A DNA stretch of 64,000 bases from Gracilaria gracilis (lineage: Eukaryota > Rhodophyta > Florideophyceae > Gracilariales > Gracilariaceae), in NCBI GenBank assembly GCA_030374805.1, contig JARGSG010000183.1, forward strand, positions 558,001 through 622,000, in the 5' to 3' direction. This document shows positions 10,811 to 21,188 of this stretch, one piece after another. The notes below the pieces were generated by a model. It had not been told where the DNA came from and did no database searches. It worked only from the letters and a program-made list of their open reading frames with translations. Position 1 is the first letter of the stretch; every line of letters starts with the position of its first letter. A program made the translations under genes and the position numbers.

Positions 10811-11939
10811 CCGGTTGCTGCATTGTGTTTTGCGTTCTGTCGGGGGTGGACGTGAAGTTCATTGCGGAGATACGTGAATCTGTCCCAGCTTAATGGTTTG
10901 GTGAATATATCAGCCTTCATTTCAGCCGTAGATATGCGATGCAGCTCTGTCGTTCGGTTTGCGAGGTGATGTTAATGGTAATGTTTTCTAATGTTGATAT
11001 AATTGCGTTGTTTTGTCGGAGCCTGGTTTTCGGCGATTAGAATTGCCGATCTTTTGTCGATCAAGTTTTGCGTAAGTCCTTGTTTTTTCGTCCGTGTGTC
11101 GCGCAAAAGTTTGAAAGCCATGTTGTGTGACGGGTGGCGTCGGTGGCAGAGATGTATTCGGCTTAGGTTGTTGAAATTGCGACTATGTTTTGCTTCCGTG
11201 ATGTCCAAGATATAGTGGTGGAGTTGATGCTGTGTACTGTCCCGGTAATGAATTTTCTGTCTTTCGCGTTGGCAAAGTCGGCGTCACTGTACACTGTTAA
11301 TGATGTGTCGGGTGTTGTTTCGGGTGCTGTGCGTTTTTACAGGAGTCCATGCGTGCGTGTACCTTTCAGATAGCGAAGCAGACCTTTGAGGGCCTGTGCG
11401 TGGTGTCTTTGGGGTGCTGACATATGCTGTGCTAGGCGGTTGGTGGCGTACGCAATATCCGGGCATGTGCTATCAGTTAGGCAGAGTATCTCGCCGGGGA
11501 TTTGTCGATACTTTGTGGCTTCTGCCGAGGATTATGGACTGGTTGCTGGCTGTTGCTCTAGAATCTTGAGGTTGTTGTTTGGTGTGTGCGTCGGATTGAA
11601 TTCGGCCATCTCTGTTTGTTCAAGCAGCGCGGCTATCGTATCTGGTTGGTATATATGCTTCTCGTTTGATGTGTGCCTGATGGTTCAGTTGAGAAATCTT
11701 GTTGGTCTTTCTAATCTTTTGACTTTGTAATTTCGGATCATTTGCTTGTGCAGCAGGTCTATTCGTTATTGAGTGGAAGCTAGCACCAAGAAGTCGTCAA
11801 TGGTCGTACTGAGTATTGTGTATCCTGTGTTGTCGGCTTTTGTGTCCATGCAAGGATCGTGTTCTAATTCCGTGTACCAGAGGTTTCTGAGGAAGAATAG
11901 CAATCCGTGGTTGTAAAAGTAGGCTGCGGGAGGGGAGTC
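10800..11939 (-). pseudogene. Element B: C-terminal RT and RNase H remains
   Basis: No single frame spans this part. Pieces recognisable on the minus strand are the degenerate RT catalytic site (TIDDFLVLAS, about 11800), a RNase H stretch in a frame at 10972-11208 (MDITEAKHSRNFNNLS, LLRDTRTKKQGLTQNL, RSAILIAENQ) and the terminal STAEMKADIFTKPLSWDRF. Many stops lie in between. Confidence 0.65.
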
Positions 11940-12851
11940 CTACAAAATGCCTACTAGCCGTCCGTAGGGTCCGGCCTGTCTGTATGTTCCATCGAAGCTG
12001 GTCATTTGCTTCACGTATACTAGACGGTCATGTTGGTATTTCTCGTGCAGGTAGGCCGATTTGATATCGAAGTGTTCTAGGGTGAGATTGTTTGCTGCGT
12101 GGAGTGCGAGGAGCATGCGTTGCGTGGTGCGGTTGGCTGAGTATGTTGTGGTATGCTTTGGATCGTAATGAAATCCTGGTTTCATGAGATCACCTCTGAG
12201 ATTGCATCTGGCTTTTCTTTGTACTATGTGCCCTTCAGCTGACCGTTTGTAACGATACACCATCATGAGAGGGATAGTAGATTGAGATGGTGCTGTGAAA
12301 TCTGGATTTTGCCATTCAATGCGATTGTGTTCGTCATGGTTTCTGAGCTCTTCGTCGTGTGATTGTTGGCATTGTTCTGCATCTGGATATTGCCTTCCGT
12401 GTTTTACTGTTACTGGTGGAGTTCTGGTGTTGTCAATATGTGTAGATGAAGGTTGCCTATATGTAGCACGAGCTTTAAACGCTGTGGGCGTCGTGATGGG
12501 GTTAGTCTCTTTGTGGTATAGATGGAAGTCTGTCGCTCTTATGGGTTGGTAGGTTCGTGTGCGGAGGTTGTATACCACTATTTGGTCCATGGACGTGGCA
12601 TACATGTATCGCGTGGGGTTGGCTCTTGGTTCGAGTTTCTTCTTGGGTGCGTAGACTGGAATAGTGCCTAATTGGCCGAAGGTGAAGATGCGTTTGAGGT
12701 GTGGCTTGGATTTGTACCATTGTTCGTACGGAGATGTGTCTGTTGTCGTGTGATGTACGAGATTGTATTTGAAGATGGTGTCTCTCGCTGCGTCCTCCCA
12801 GTATGTGTCGTCCAGTATGGTGGTTGATAGGAAGGCTCTTACTAAGTCCAT
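11940..12851 (-). pseudogene. Element B: end of integrase and start of reverse transcriptase
   Basis: A 303-codon open frame. It begins inside the integrase C-terminal part (MDLVRAFLSTTILDDTYWED, SPYEQWYKSKPHLKRIFTFG) and passes through a linker into the start of RT (MMVYRYKRSAEGHIVQRKAR, LEHFDIKSAYLHEKYQHD, which contains the D-I-K-S-A-Y-L motif). The frame stops before the catalytic D-D. It is offset from the protease/integrase frame upstream by an indel near 12860. Confidence 0.7.
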
Positions 12852-12874
12852 TATTGTTCTATTCAGACGTTCGG

Positions 12875-14002
12875 CTATGCCGGTCTCTTTCGGTTGGTGT
12901 GGAGTGCGAAGATGGCGTTGTACATGTGTTTTTGATATATGGTCTGCATCTTTTGTGAGATGTGGTCTTTGGCGTCATCACTTCTGAACTCTCTGAGTGA
13001 ATATTGCATTTGATGCTGTATGTGATGGAGGGCAATGTCGATGTGGTATGGAATGTCTTTGCGATCTATCTGGAAATCTGCTATCACAAACTTGCTTGTT
13101 GCGCATTTGATAAGTAGCATGTGGTTCTTGAAATGTGCGGATGTGGGTTTGATTGGACCACATGTGTCGGAGCTCACGTAGGCTCTTACTGGGTGATTAT
13201 GTTGTTTTGGTCTGTGGGAGGCTGGGTGAAGCTCGGCATGATGACATGCGCTACACGTGAGAGGGGTTTTGTTGGAGATGCTGGAGGGCATAATGGGAAG
13301 GAGATGCTTGGTTGCTGTGAGCTCTAACTTTCTTGGGTGTGCGTGGTTAAGCCTGAGGTGCCAAGAGTGCGTTGCGTGTTGTAGGTTGGACATCCTTAGC
13401 GCAGTCGTGGGGTTTATGAGTTTGTGCATGGCCACGGTTGTGGTTTGTCGTGGAATGACCTTGTTGACTGGGGGGGATGGTGCTGCTTTGTGTGTCTTAA
13501 CTTCTTTAACTTGGCTTTGGCTTCCTCTCTTGGTGTTCTTGCGTGATTTGATTCTGGTGGTGCTTACTTTGCGGGGTATTGTTGTCGCTGTGTTGGCAGT
13601 GGTAGGGCTGTTCAATGTGGTGGGAAGCTGGTAATGATGAATTCGCCATGGTGCTGTGGCTATGACCGCCGGAGGTATGCATTTGGTGTTTATGAATGTG
13701 CCTTCTTTGGATGTGATTGTTACTAATCCATATCTAAATGCCAGGGCGTGTACCGAGATCAGGTTGTGGTGTATGTGTCGGTTGGCAACTGCGTGTGTGA
13801 TGAGCGTCTTATTCTTGTGCTTTGTCAGCCGCAGGATTCCACTGTGCGTGCATCGCGTCTTCTTATCATTGGCAGTTTGGGTTGGAATTGGTTTTGGGAG
13901 GGGATAAGTGGTGGGTTGGCGGTGCTTGATGTGCGAGGGATGGGCGCCACTGCCAATAACGAACGTACTGTTGAGGTCACTGTCCGTTTCTGATGTGACC
14001 AC
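12875..14002 (-). pseudogene. Element B: protease and integrase core
   Basis: A 375-codon frame. A retropepsin-like site reads FVIGSGAHPSHI, with the catalytic Asp of D-S-G replaced by Gly. A pre-integrase zinc module follows (WHLRLNHAHPRKLELTA, then CSACHHAELHP). The integrase core then shows SSDTCGPIKPTS and REFRSDDAKDHIS with two of its acidic residues. The frame breaks before the third (Glu) segment. Confidence 0.7.
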
Positions 14003-14017
14003 GATGTTGTTGTGATG

Positions 14018-14830
14018 CTAAGCGTGTTGTTGTATGGCCTGAAGGGGTGGTGTCCGTGGCTGTATAGCCTGATAAAGCTGGGCTTGATGCGGCATGGCCT
14101 GGTAGACTAGCGCCGGTTGCTGGATGGCCTGATACGGTTGGTACTGCTGAACAAAGGGGGTTGGTCCTGCCTGCATGTAGTGTGCTTGAGGTTTCCCTTG
14201 GAATTTGAGGTGGTTGGGGTCCTTGCATTGTATGTCGGTGTAATTGCATCGCATTCCAAGTTTATTATGTTGGGAGCACAGTTGGTTGTAGGGTATTCGG
14301 CGTTGAGTGTATTGTGGGCGTTTATAATTATTGCTTGTCTGGAACTGTCTGGGTTGAGTTCCGTAGTCCCGGGTGAAACGTTGCATTGTCAGAGTCATGG
14401 GTACCTTTTGGGTTACTGGTTGGTATATACTGCGGAGTGATTTGAAGATTCGGAAAAAGTCTCCGTTGGTTTTGGGTTTTGTTGCTATAATGATTGCTAG
14501 TATGGGAATGAACGATGGTACCTTCTTCAGCCCGGATATCATAAAGTCGATCGTTCTATCTTCGTTGAAGATGCTTGGATAACGAGTTGCTCCCATCTTT
14601 TGTCGAGCTTGCATGTGTGTTGCAAGAAATTCATCTATTTTCATTTCTCCCATTTTGATGCTCTTCGTTTCTGTTTTCAAGAACTAGTGGTCATTTTATG
14701 TAGATTGCTTGATATGATCGAGTATCTTTGTGACTAAGTCGAGTGGTGTAGGTTTTTCCAGCGGCACGAGAAGTAGGCCGAGAATCGAGTTGGTTTTGCT
14801 GTTGAGTACTGCTCATAATAATCTGTTTTG
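14018..14830 (-). pseudogene. Element B: gag-like region
   Basis: A 220-codon frame (14018-14680) carries gag-like sequence (KIDEFLATHMQARQKMGATR, PSIFNEDRTIDFMISGLKKV). Similar gag sequence (LVPLEKPTPLDLVTKILDHI) continues upstream to about 14830 across stops. The C-terminal part has a Gln/Ala/Pro repeat (YQAIQ units) and a Cys-rich stretch (CSQHNKLGMRCNYTDIQC) in place of a standard zinc knuckle. Paralogous to element A gag. Confidence 0.6.
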
Positions 14831-15540
14831 TTTGTGGTTGTGAATGTTGAGCTTTTGTTGGGCTACTTTAGTTGCAGGGCTGCTGGAGAGAAAATCTTTT
14901 GCTTCTATTGTCGCAACGTAGGTTCAAAGGAAGAAGTGCGAAGGTGCCTATTTGGTGCTATCCAACTTCTTTTAGGTTTTGTCATGGTCTACTGTCAGTT
15001 GGTGTGATAGTTTGGGTGTTATGTGGCTGTGCGCTTGTGTGGTGGAATTAAATGTTTAATGGGTGTTTGTTTGTATGTGGCTGGGGTGATAGAGTTGTTG
15101 TAGAGAGCTCGGAGGTATGGATCTTCTCGGAGTAGTCGTTCTTGTAGGCTTGCGTTGCGTTTGAAGTGTAAAGCCGTTGTGGTTGTTGTGTTTTAATGGA
15201 GGATGGTAAAGTAGTTTTGGCTAGCGTATGCTTATCACCTGTGAGTGGAGTGCACTGACTCTGCGTCTACTGTCTCATCGTCATCATCTGACTTATGTAG
15301 AGTCTACCCCACGATACAAGGCACCCCCGTATCAGTGCTCCTCCAAGTGCACTCAATCGAGAGTGCACGCAAAAGCGAAGAAGACCATCTTTACTGAAAA
15401 AACTCGATCACAGTAGTCTGACGGTGGCACTTTCTTCTTTGTGAAGCTGAAACGTCCACCAAATCTCGTTTTGCAGCACGTAGTAGTATCTGGAAGCGTT
15501 TCAGTTCACTGCTATCTGACAAACTCTATAATGGAGAAAA
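14831..15540 (-). repeat. Candidate 5-prime LTR remnant of element B
   Basis: The stretch upstream of element B's gag is G/T-rich on the plus strand. At 15247-15299 it shares an interrupted similarity of about 50 bp with 10681-10728 on the far side of B (both end in TCTGACTTATGTA). That is the expected placement of an LTR pair, but the match is short and boundaries are unclear. No ORF here. Confidence 0.3.
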
Positions 15541-15559
15541 CAGTCTAGATATGGCTCCA

Positions 15560-17150
15560 ATACTAGGAATATCCAACGCCCCAGACCCAGATTCATTCCC
15601 GTTTCCAGCTCGTGATGTAATAGTCTCTTCTTATTTGTCATCATCAACTCCATTCAAAACAATATCCCCAACAATTTCATCGCACGTGTCCGAAATCACG
15701 GCCTCCTGCACGTCCATATCTCCCTCAATTTCCACCCACTATTTCACATCATTCCTGCAAACACTTACAAACTCTGAACAACCATTTCCATCGCCAACTG
15801 CAACCAGTTGTAGGTTCTTAAATGACTAACACAGTTCGTCAGTAAGCTCACTCTCATCTTTCCCGCAATATAATTTTGCCTTTCCATGCACAGACATAAT
15901 ATCTGAGCACACTTGCTTCGGCAGTATTTCGGCTTTGACCCAGCACCGGGCGATAGTGCGCTCCGAAACACAACTCCAAGCTTTCTCCACAAGCCCCATA
16001 GCATCCAAAACATGTGGATCATGACCCTTAGACAGACCTTTCTCCCAGCAGGCATTTTTGCCGAGATTGTACGTCGCTCCTCCCTGTCTTCGATCGAGAA
16101 TATAATTTCATCAAGCAACTGATGTTGGTAACGCAACTTCAAAGCCACAATCACGCCACAATCTATGGGCTGAAAGAGAGCAGTACAATTTGGAGAAATT
16201 TTAAATATTGTGACTTAATCTCTTATATCTATCAGATCACCGTCAGCTGAACAGTTTCCCATAAGAAGAGCGACATTGGCACTAGTTCGCCTTCGCACCA
16301 ATAGAAGAAAAAACAGTATGAAACCATTTTCGAAAGGTTGGCGCGTCTGACAACGCATTTTGTAGCGAGAAGTATGACAGTCATGGCTTGTGACTCCGGA
16401 AACATCGTGGCGACTTCTCAGACCCAATGAGACCGACCGATAGCTTTAACGTTTCTGTGACGTTAATACAAATATAACCAGTTATTTGATCCTTTGCCTC
16501 CATATTTGTGGTCCCACGAACTGATTTGCGCTTTTAATTGTCAGAAATGTACGTCTTTCGCGCCAGTATCCTGTAAAATAATCTTGTTTCATCTACTTTA
16601 AACGTAAACATTGGATGGAACAAGCGCAAGCTTTTCCAGAGTTCTGCGATATCTCTGGCAACCTTTTATACATCAAAAGTACCTCGTCGTCTATGTAGAG
16701 ATACTGGGCGAAGTCTATTTTGCGTTTTAAAATTTTGTACTCATTTTTTAAAAGCTTTAAAGTGGTGAAACTTGAGTTTGAGATTTTCGTTGTTTTCGTC
16801 CATTACTGCCTGATGAACTTGTTTAGATTTGACTTTGATGACGTTTGCGGTGATTGGTAGTTTAATCGAGCGCTAAACTGATAAACACAAGAAAAGGAGT
16901 TGTTTTTATTACTTGGAAATTTGGCTGCTCTTGTTTGGTAAGATGATAGGACTGAAGTGGTTTGGGCAAACTTTTGAAGTTTTGTGGCGCTTTTTTGATG
17001 TTGTATGCTGTACGGCGTGATATAGCATACTTTTGTACTACGCCGTCAATCGTTGATTCTGTAGTAAGGGCATGATGATTATGGATATCCTCGATGAGGT
17101 CGAATCTTGAGACCAGAGTCTGGTCTAGGTTTGAGATGAAGGGAGAATAG
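15560..17150 (-). pseudogene. pogo/Tigger-type DDE transposase pseudogene
   Basis: Read from about 17150 down, in broken frames. An N-terminal helix-turn-helix region reads FDLIEDIHNHHALTTESTID and KYAISRRTAYNIKK (17110-16980). The DDE core follows: KVDETRLFYRILARKTYI (about 16600), KDQITGYICINVTETLKLSV and GSEKSPRCF, then ALLMGNCSADGDL (about 16260), then ISPNCTALFQPIDCGVIVAL (about 16180-16120). The last open piece is 16154-15765. This is the Tigger/pogo order V-D-E-T, L-L-x-D-N, Q-P-x-D-x-G-V-I. The second catalytic Asp is replaced by Gly in MGN, and in-frame stops are present (one after YISDN), so it is inactive. Terminal inverted repeats were not found. Confidence 0.75.
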
Positions 17151-17329
17151 GCGCACTATGGGTACATGTGTACACGTCTCCGTTTCTGCGGTGAGGCTCA
17201 CAGCGCGACCCTGGACCCAACCTACCACCACCCCAATTCAACCGAAAGTAAAAACATCAAACGTGGGTGAGTCCCAATGACTGTAATGCAACAGCCGGCG
17301 TCGTCCTTTTCTTTTCTCCCGACCTCCCG

Positions 17330-18540
17330 ACGTCCCCCGCCAGCAAAAGCGCTCCGCCGTCACCAGCAGAGGCGCTCTGCCGCCTCTCCGCCGCCGCCCC
17401 CGGCAGAGGCGCTCTGCCGCCCCCGCGTCCCTCCGCCGCCGCTCGCGCGCCACTGGCAGAGGCGCTCTGCCGCCCTCGCTCCCTCCGCCGCCTTTCGCGC
17501 CGCTCTCTACCGTCGCAGGGGGCAGAGCCACCGCCGCCAGCAGAGGCGCTCTGCCGTCCCCGCTTCGTTCCGCCGCCACTCGCCTCGCCCTCCACCACCG
17601 CTCGCGCGCCACCGGCAGAGGCGCTCTCGCCATCTACCGTCGCAGGGGGCAGAGCCACCGCCGCCGGCAGAGGCGGTCTGCCGCCCCCACTTCCTCCCGC
17701 CGCCACTCGCCCCGCCCCCCACCGCTGCTCCGGGTAGAGCCACTGCCGCCGGCAGTGCTGACCTCAACCACCACCGCCGGCAGAGCCGCCGCCACCGGGA
17801 GAGGCGCTCTGTCGCCCCCGCGTGCCGCTCGCGCACCGCCGGCACAGGCGCTCTATTGCCCCCGCGTCCCTCTGCCGCGGCTCGCGCGGCCGAAAGATGC
17901 GCTCTGCCACCCACACATCCCGCCCCCGCCACGGCTCTTTGCTCGGCCACCACCTCGCCGCTCTCCGCCTCCCCCGCAATTCTTTACCCTGCTGCCCTTT
18001 GCCATGAACGCGCCGCAAAACCACTGTGATACCAATGCTCACTGCATCTACCACTGGCACCACCGCGCCGCCCTCCGCCGTCGCTGCTGGCAGAAACGCT
18101 CTGCCACCCCCGCATCCCTCCCTGCTGCCGCCGCCTCCCGCGCTGCCGCCGCTGGCCGCACCGCCCTCCACCACCGCCGCCGGCCGCGCCGCCCTCCGCC
18201 GCCATCGCTGGCAGATGCGCTTTGCCACACCAAGGTGCCTCCGCCCCCGCTGCTGTTCTTTGCTCGGCCACCACCTCCGCTACTCTGCCGCTCTTTGCAA
18301 CCACCGTGCCGAACAATCGCCCAGCTACGACCCCGCCGCTCTCCACCGCCGCCAACGTGAGAGGTTCCGCCACCACCCTGCTTACTTTGCCACCGCTTTT
18401 TTTTGCTTCAGTACCTCCGTGCTGCCTTCCGCCGCCCCCGTTGAGTTTTGCAACGCCACCACCCCGCCGCCCTCCGCCGCCTGTGCAGGCAGAAGCGCTC
18501 TGTCGCCACCGCGCTGCTCACTCCGCCGCCGCCGTTCTTT
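17330..18540. repeat. GC-rich minisatellite with repeated perfect hairpin core
   Basis: A 1.2-kb array of imperfect units built on CCGCCGCCGGCAGAGGCGCT followed by CTGCCG. The core GGCAGAG-GCG-CTCTGCC is an inverted repeat with 7-bp arms. I count about four exact copies and several variants (near 17380, 17410, 17456, 17544, 17611, 17665, 17798, 17845), increasingly degenerate towards 18500. Unit spacing is irregular (roughly 30-70 bp). All six frames stay partly open because of the composition; the long frames there (17277-18029, 17755-18360, 17764-18228 and others) are Pro/Arg/Ala low-complexity artefacts. Confidence 0.8.
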
Positions 18541-18671
18541 TCCATGCTCCCGATTTTTGCCGCCGGCAAAGTCGACATGTACACAACAAACGATTCGAAA
18601 GCAATGTCGAGATTGCTTCGAGTGCATTTATTAGTGAGCATTGTGCTCAGGGTCTACGGCGTCAATATCTT

Positions 18672-19837
18672 CTATGGGGTCTGGAATTGCGCTACTTGGT
18701 AGATATCTAACCAGCACTTAGCGCAGTGGTTCCAGCGCTCGCTGTAACTGTAGTTTCCTTTGCAATGCTTGCAGAAAAAACGTAGCTTTCCACCTTTCTT
18801 CTTCTTAAACTTCGTTTGATTAATAACCTCCTGTAAACCCGATCCTAATCTATCTTTTGGTGTCAAAGATGAAACAAGCACACCTCGAGCAAGTCGACAA
18901 GCTTTGGAGTTGCGCAGGTGGTTGCCCAACTCCGCCGCATTGAAAAACCCTTTCTCCGTACCGGTGTCGCAGTGTAGACACTTCTTGCTTGCATCTTCAG
19001 CAAGGTAGCCATACGTGCCAACACGAACAGATCCCTTGCAGCTGTCGTCTGTACACAAACAGGCTACAGCTGCAAGGCATCGTTCCACGCGAACCCCCTC
19101 CACGAAATGGTTTCCATGCACATCATCCCCCACGTAAGACACCTTCTTCACTGAACGCGCCAACGTTGGGGATGACGTGTGGGAACAGGAGGCGCGGAAG
19201 CCGCAGGAACAATTTCCGCCATAGTAGGGGCTGCGGCTGTGGGGTTAGGCGGGCGGGACGCGGAGGAATGGCAAGCACCAGCAACGGGAGAAGCAGTTGA
19301 CGGAGACGAGCGATTAAGCGGGGGATCAGAGGCAACAGCAGTAGGAGCAGTAGGAGTACACAGAACCACAGCACCACACCTAGAAGACGCAGAAGACGGG
19401 CCAATAGCATCCCGCGGTGGAGAACCAACCTCCTCACCCAGATCTAAAGAGTCGAAACGGGGCGTTGTGTTAACTGGAGACGGGACAGGCCCAATATCTG
19501 AACTATCTTCGGATGAGCTCAAAATGATTATTAGGCGAGTGTGAATACGAGGATCTTTCCTCGGGGTCTTCTTTTTCGGCCGGGCTCCGGAGGAGGAGGC
19601 CTCCAAATTTCGTGCACGCAAAGACTTCTTCGCAATCTTCTTGCGAGGCCTAGCCACCGAAACAGGAACTGAGAGCCGTGCTGTACGGGAGCGTTTGGCA
19701 CCCCGGGGCATAGTTTTTTCGACAGCATTACGGCTGCGAGAAACGTGCCGTGAGGCGCCTCCCGGCGGCGTTTGCTCGATACTATCGTGTTGTCGGGCTG
19801 GGGCATGGCGGTCGCGAGCGCCTGCCTTCCGTGCCAT
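18672..19837 (-). pseudogene. Zinc-module protein of unknown function, broken by one frameshift
   Basis: The ATG at 19837 opens 229 codons of basic, Ser/Pro-rich sequence (MPRGAKRSRTARLS, RPKKKTPRKDPR, an acidic SSSEDSSD), ending at 19148. A second frame continues 19163-18672 without its own ATG (HTSSPTLARSVKKVSYVGDD). It holds two zinc-binding-like modules: CLHCDTGTEKGFF with a later H and C (GNHLRNSKAC), and FFCKHCKGNYSYSERWNHC. The two frames overlap near 19150-19165, so one gene with a +1 shift is the simplest reading; an unseen intron is the alternative. Architecture (nuclear-type basic N-terminus plus zinc modules) fits a transposon-borne or regulatory DNA-binding protein. Not recognised. 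Confidence 0.4.
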
Positions 19838-21188
19838 CTTGTGCTAGTGGCGGTGATGGGGGATTGTTCGTGGAGAAGAGTTTTGAATCTGGGCTATTTG
19901 AAGTCCGTTTTTTAAGACCGTTGCGTACCAGAGAGTTTCCAGCACTTGCAATAATTTCAAATATTGGACGTTATAGGCAGAATATTTTGAAATGATTTGA
20001 AAACTAGGAATGTAGACTGATTCGAAAAGAAATTACACAACTTTATTTGTTTTCAAAAAATTTATCTAAGAAACGCATGCCTGGCTTCCACAACATTGCG
20101 CAATGCTTCTTTCTAGAATAGTTATCACCATCCGAGAGGTTTATGATCTAGTTTATTATACAAGTCTTATGTCTGAGATCATCATATAGAATTTAAAGTT
20201 CTTACGAAAAAAGTTTAAGTTCTAAGTACCCTATGAAAGAAATTGATGAGTGTGCATTTATAAGAGAAAAGGTCATCAAATACATATATATATACGACAT
20301 TCTTCTTACATAAATACTGAATATTATGCGCAAAAAAAACAACTAGTCCCATAAGAAAAACTAAAGGCATAATTACTTTCCTATTTCCAATTACTTGTAT
20401 TCTATTCCCTGTAATGTAATATTATACATGAGAAACATATCGTTTTCTACAGAATTGTAAGGTCTCAATCTTAAAAATTTTTGTCTTTTAGAAAAGATTA
20501 TCATCTACTCTATATGTTATATATATCTCACAAGTAAGGTACGAAAATGAAAATTTTCAATTCCTTAACATAAGAAGGACCCACTATAGTACATATACAT
20601 TTCCGATCCGAAAAAGATAATCCAAAACCCTGCTACACTTCAGGCAGTACCACAAAGTAGTAATTAGAGAAACAAATACCGTTTTATCTTGTAGAGCTTA
20701 AGCTTATATATTTCAATGCCCGTTCAATATAAATCAAAATACTTTTTGCAGTTAACAACAAATTAATATCGTACATATTATATAGGTTTTTCTCACTTTC
20801 CACGTATATATTTTTGTAGGCTTTCTGGTCGTATATATTTTTTACTTCGCCTCTTGTTTTCGCATCATATATAAGACGGGCCTCATATATATTTCTTGGA
20901 TCGATTTCCCTCTCAGAAACCCTCACCCCATATTTTGTTCCTGAAGTTTTAAAGAATATCTTATTGATTTACATTCTAATCACATAATATATTATGAGAG
21001 CTATACAAAACGATATTTATATTAGTTATGTTTTGGGTCAAATCCTTTATCTTATTTCTTTCCATACCATTACACAAGAGGTAGAGAACTTTAAGGTTCT
21101 CATGGGACGCAGACGAAAAGAACCCGACAACCTTTATTATCAATGTACTTCTTTTCTCCCAAAACACCCCACAACCTTTACTATCAAT
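19838..21188. other. AT-rich non-coding stretch beside the Mutator-like gene
   Basis: Sharply more AT-rich than the flanks, with TATATA runs (for example near 20284-20293 and 20519-20525). No convincing coding sequence. It probably belongs to the 3-prime non-coding part of the Mutator-like element, but no terminal inverted repeat was identified. Confidence 0.5.

Larger units (their letters stand above)
10800..14830 (-). mobile_element. Decayed Ty1/copia element B, near full length coding region
   Basis: Reading the minus strand from 14830: gag, protease, integrase, reverse transcriptase and RNase H follow in copia order (integrase before RT). Every part carries frameshifts or stops. The RT active-site region reads TIDDFLVLAS near 11790-11820 instead of Y-V-D-D, and the RNase H end reads EMKADIFTKPLSWDRF near 10900, the typical copia A-D-x-F-T-K end. 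The coding strand is A/C-rich. The four parts are listed separately. Relationship to element A is clear from gag and protease. Confidence 0.8.

Noticed and set aside
17330..18540. Regularly spaced hairpin repeats resembling a CRISPR array
   Set aside because: Eukaryotic context, irregular spacing, the intervening sequence is itself repetitive, and no cas genes are present.
17238..18710. Many 130-250-codon frames on both strands
   Set aside because: All follow the minisatellite composition; the same repeat is translated in every frame.
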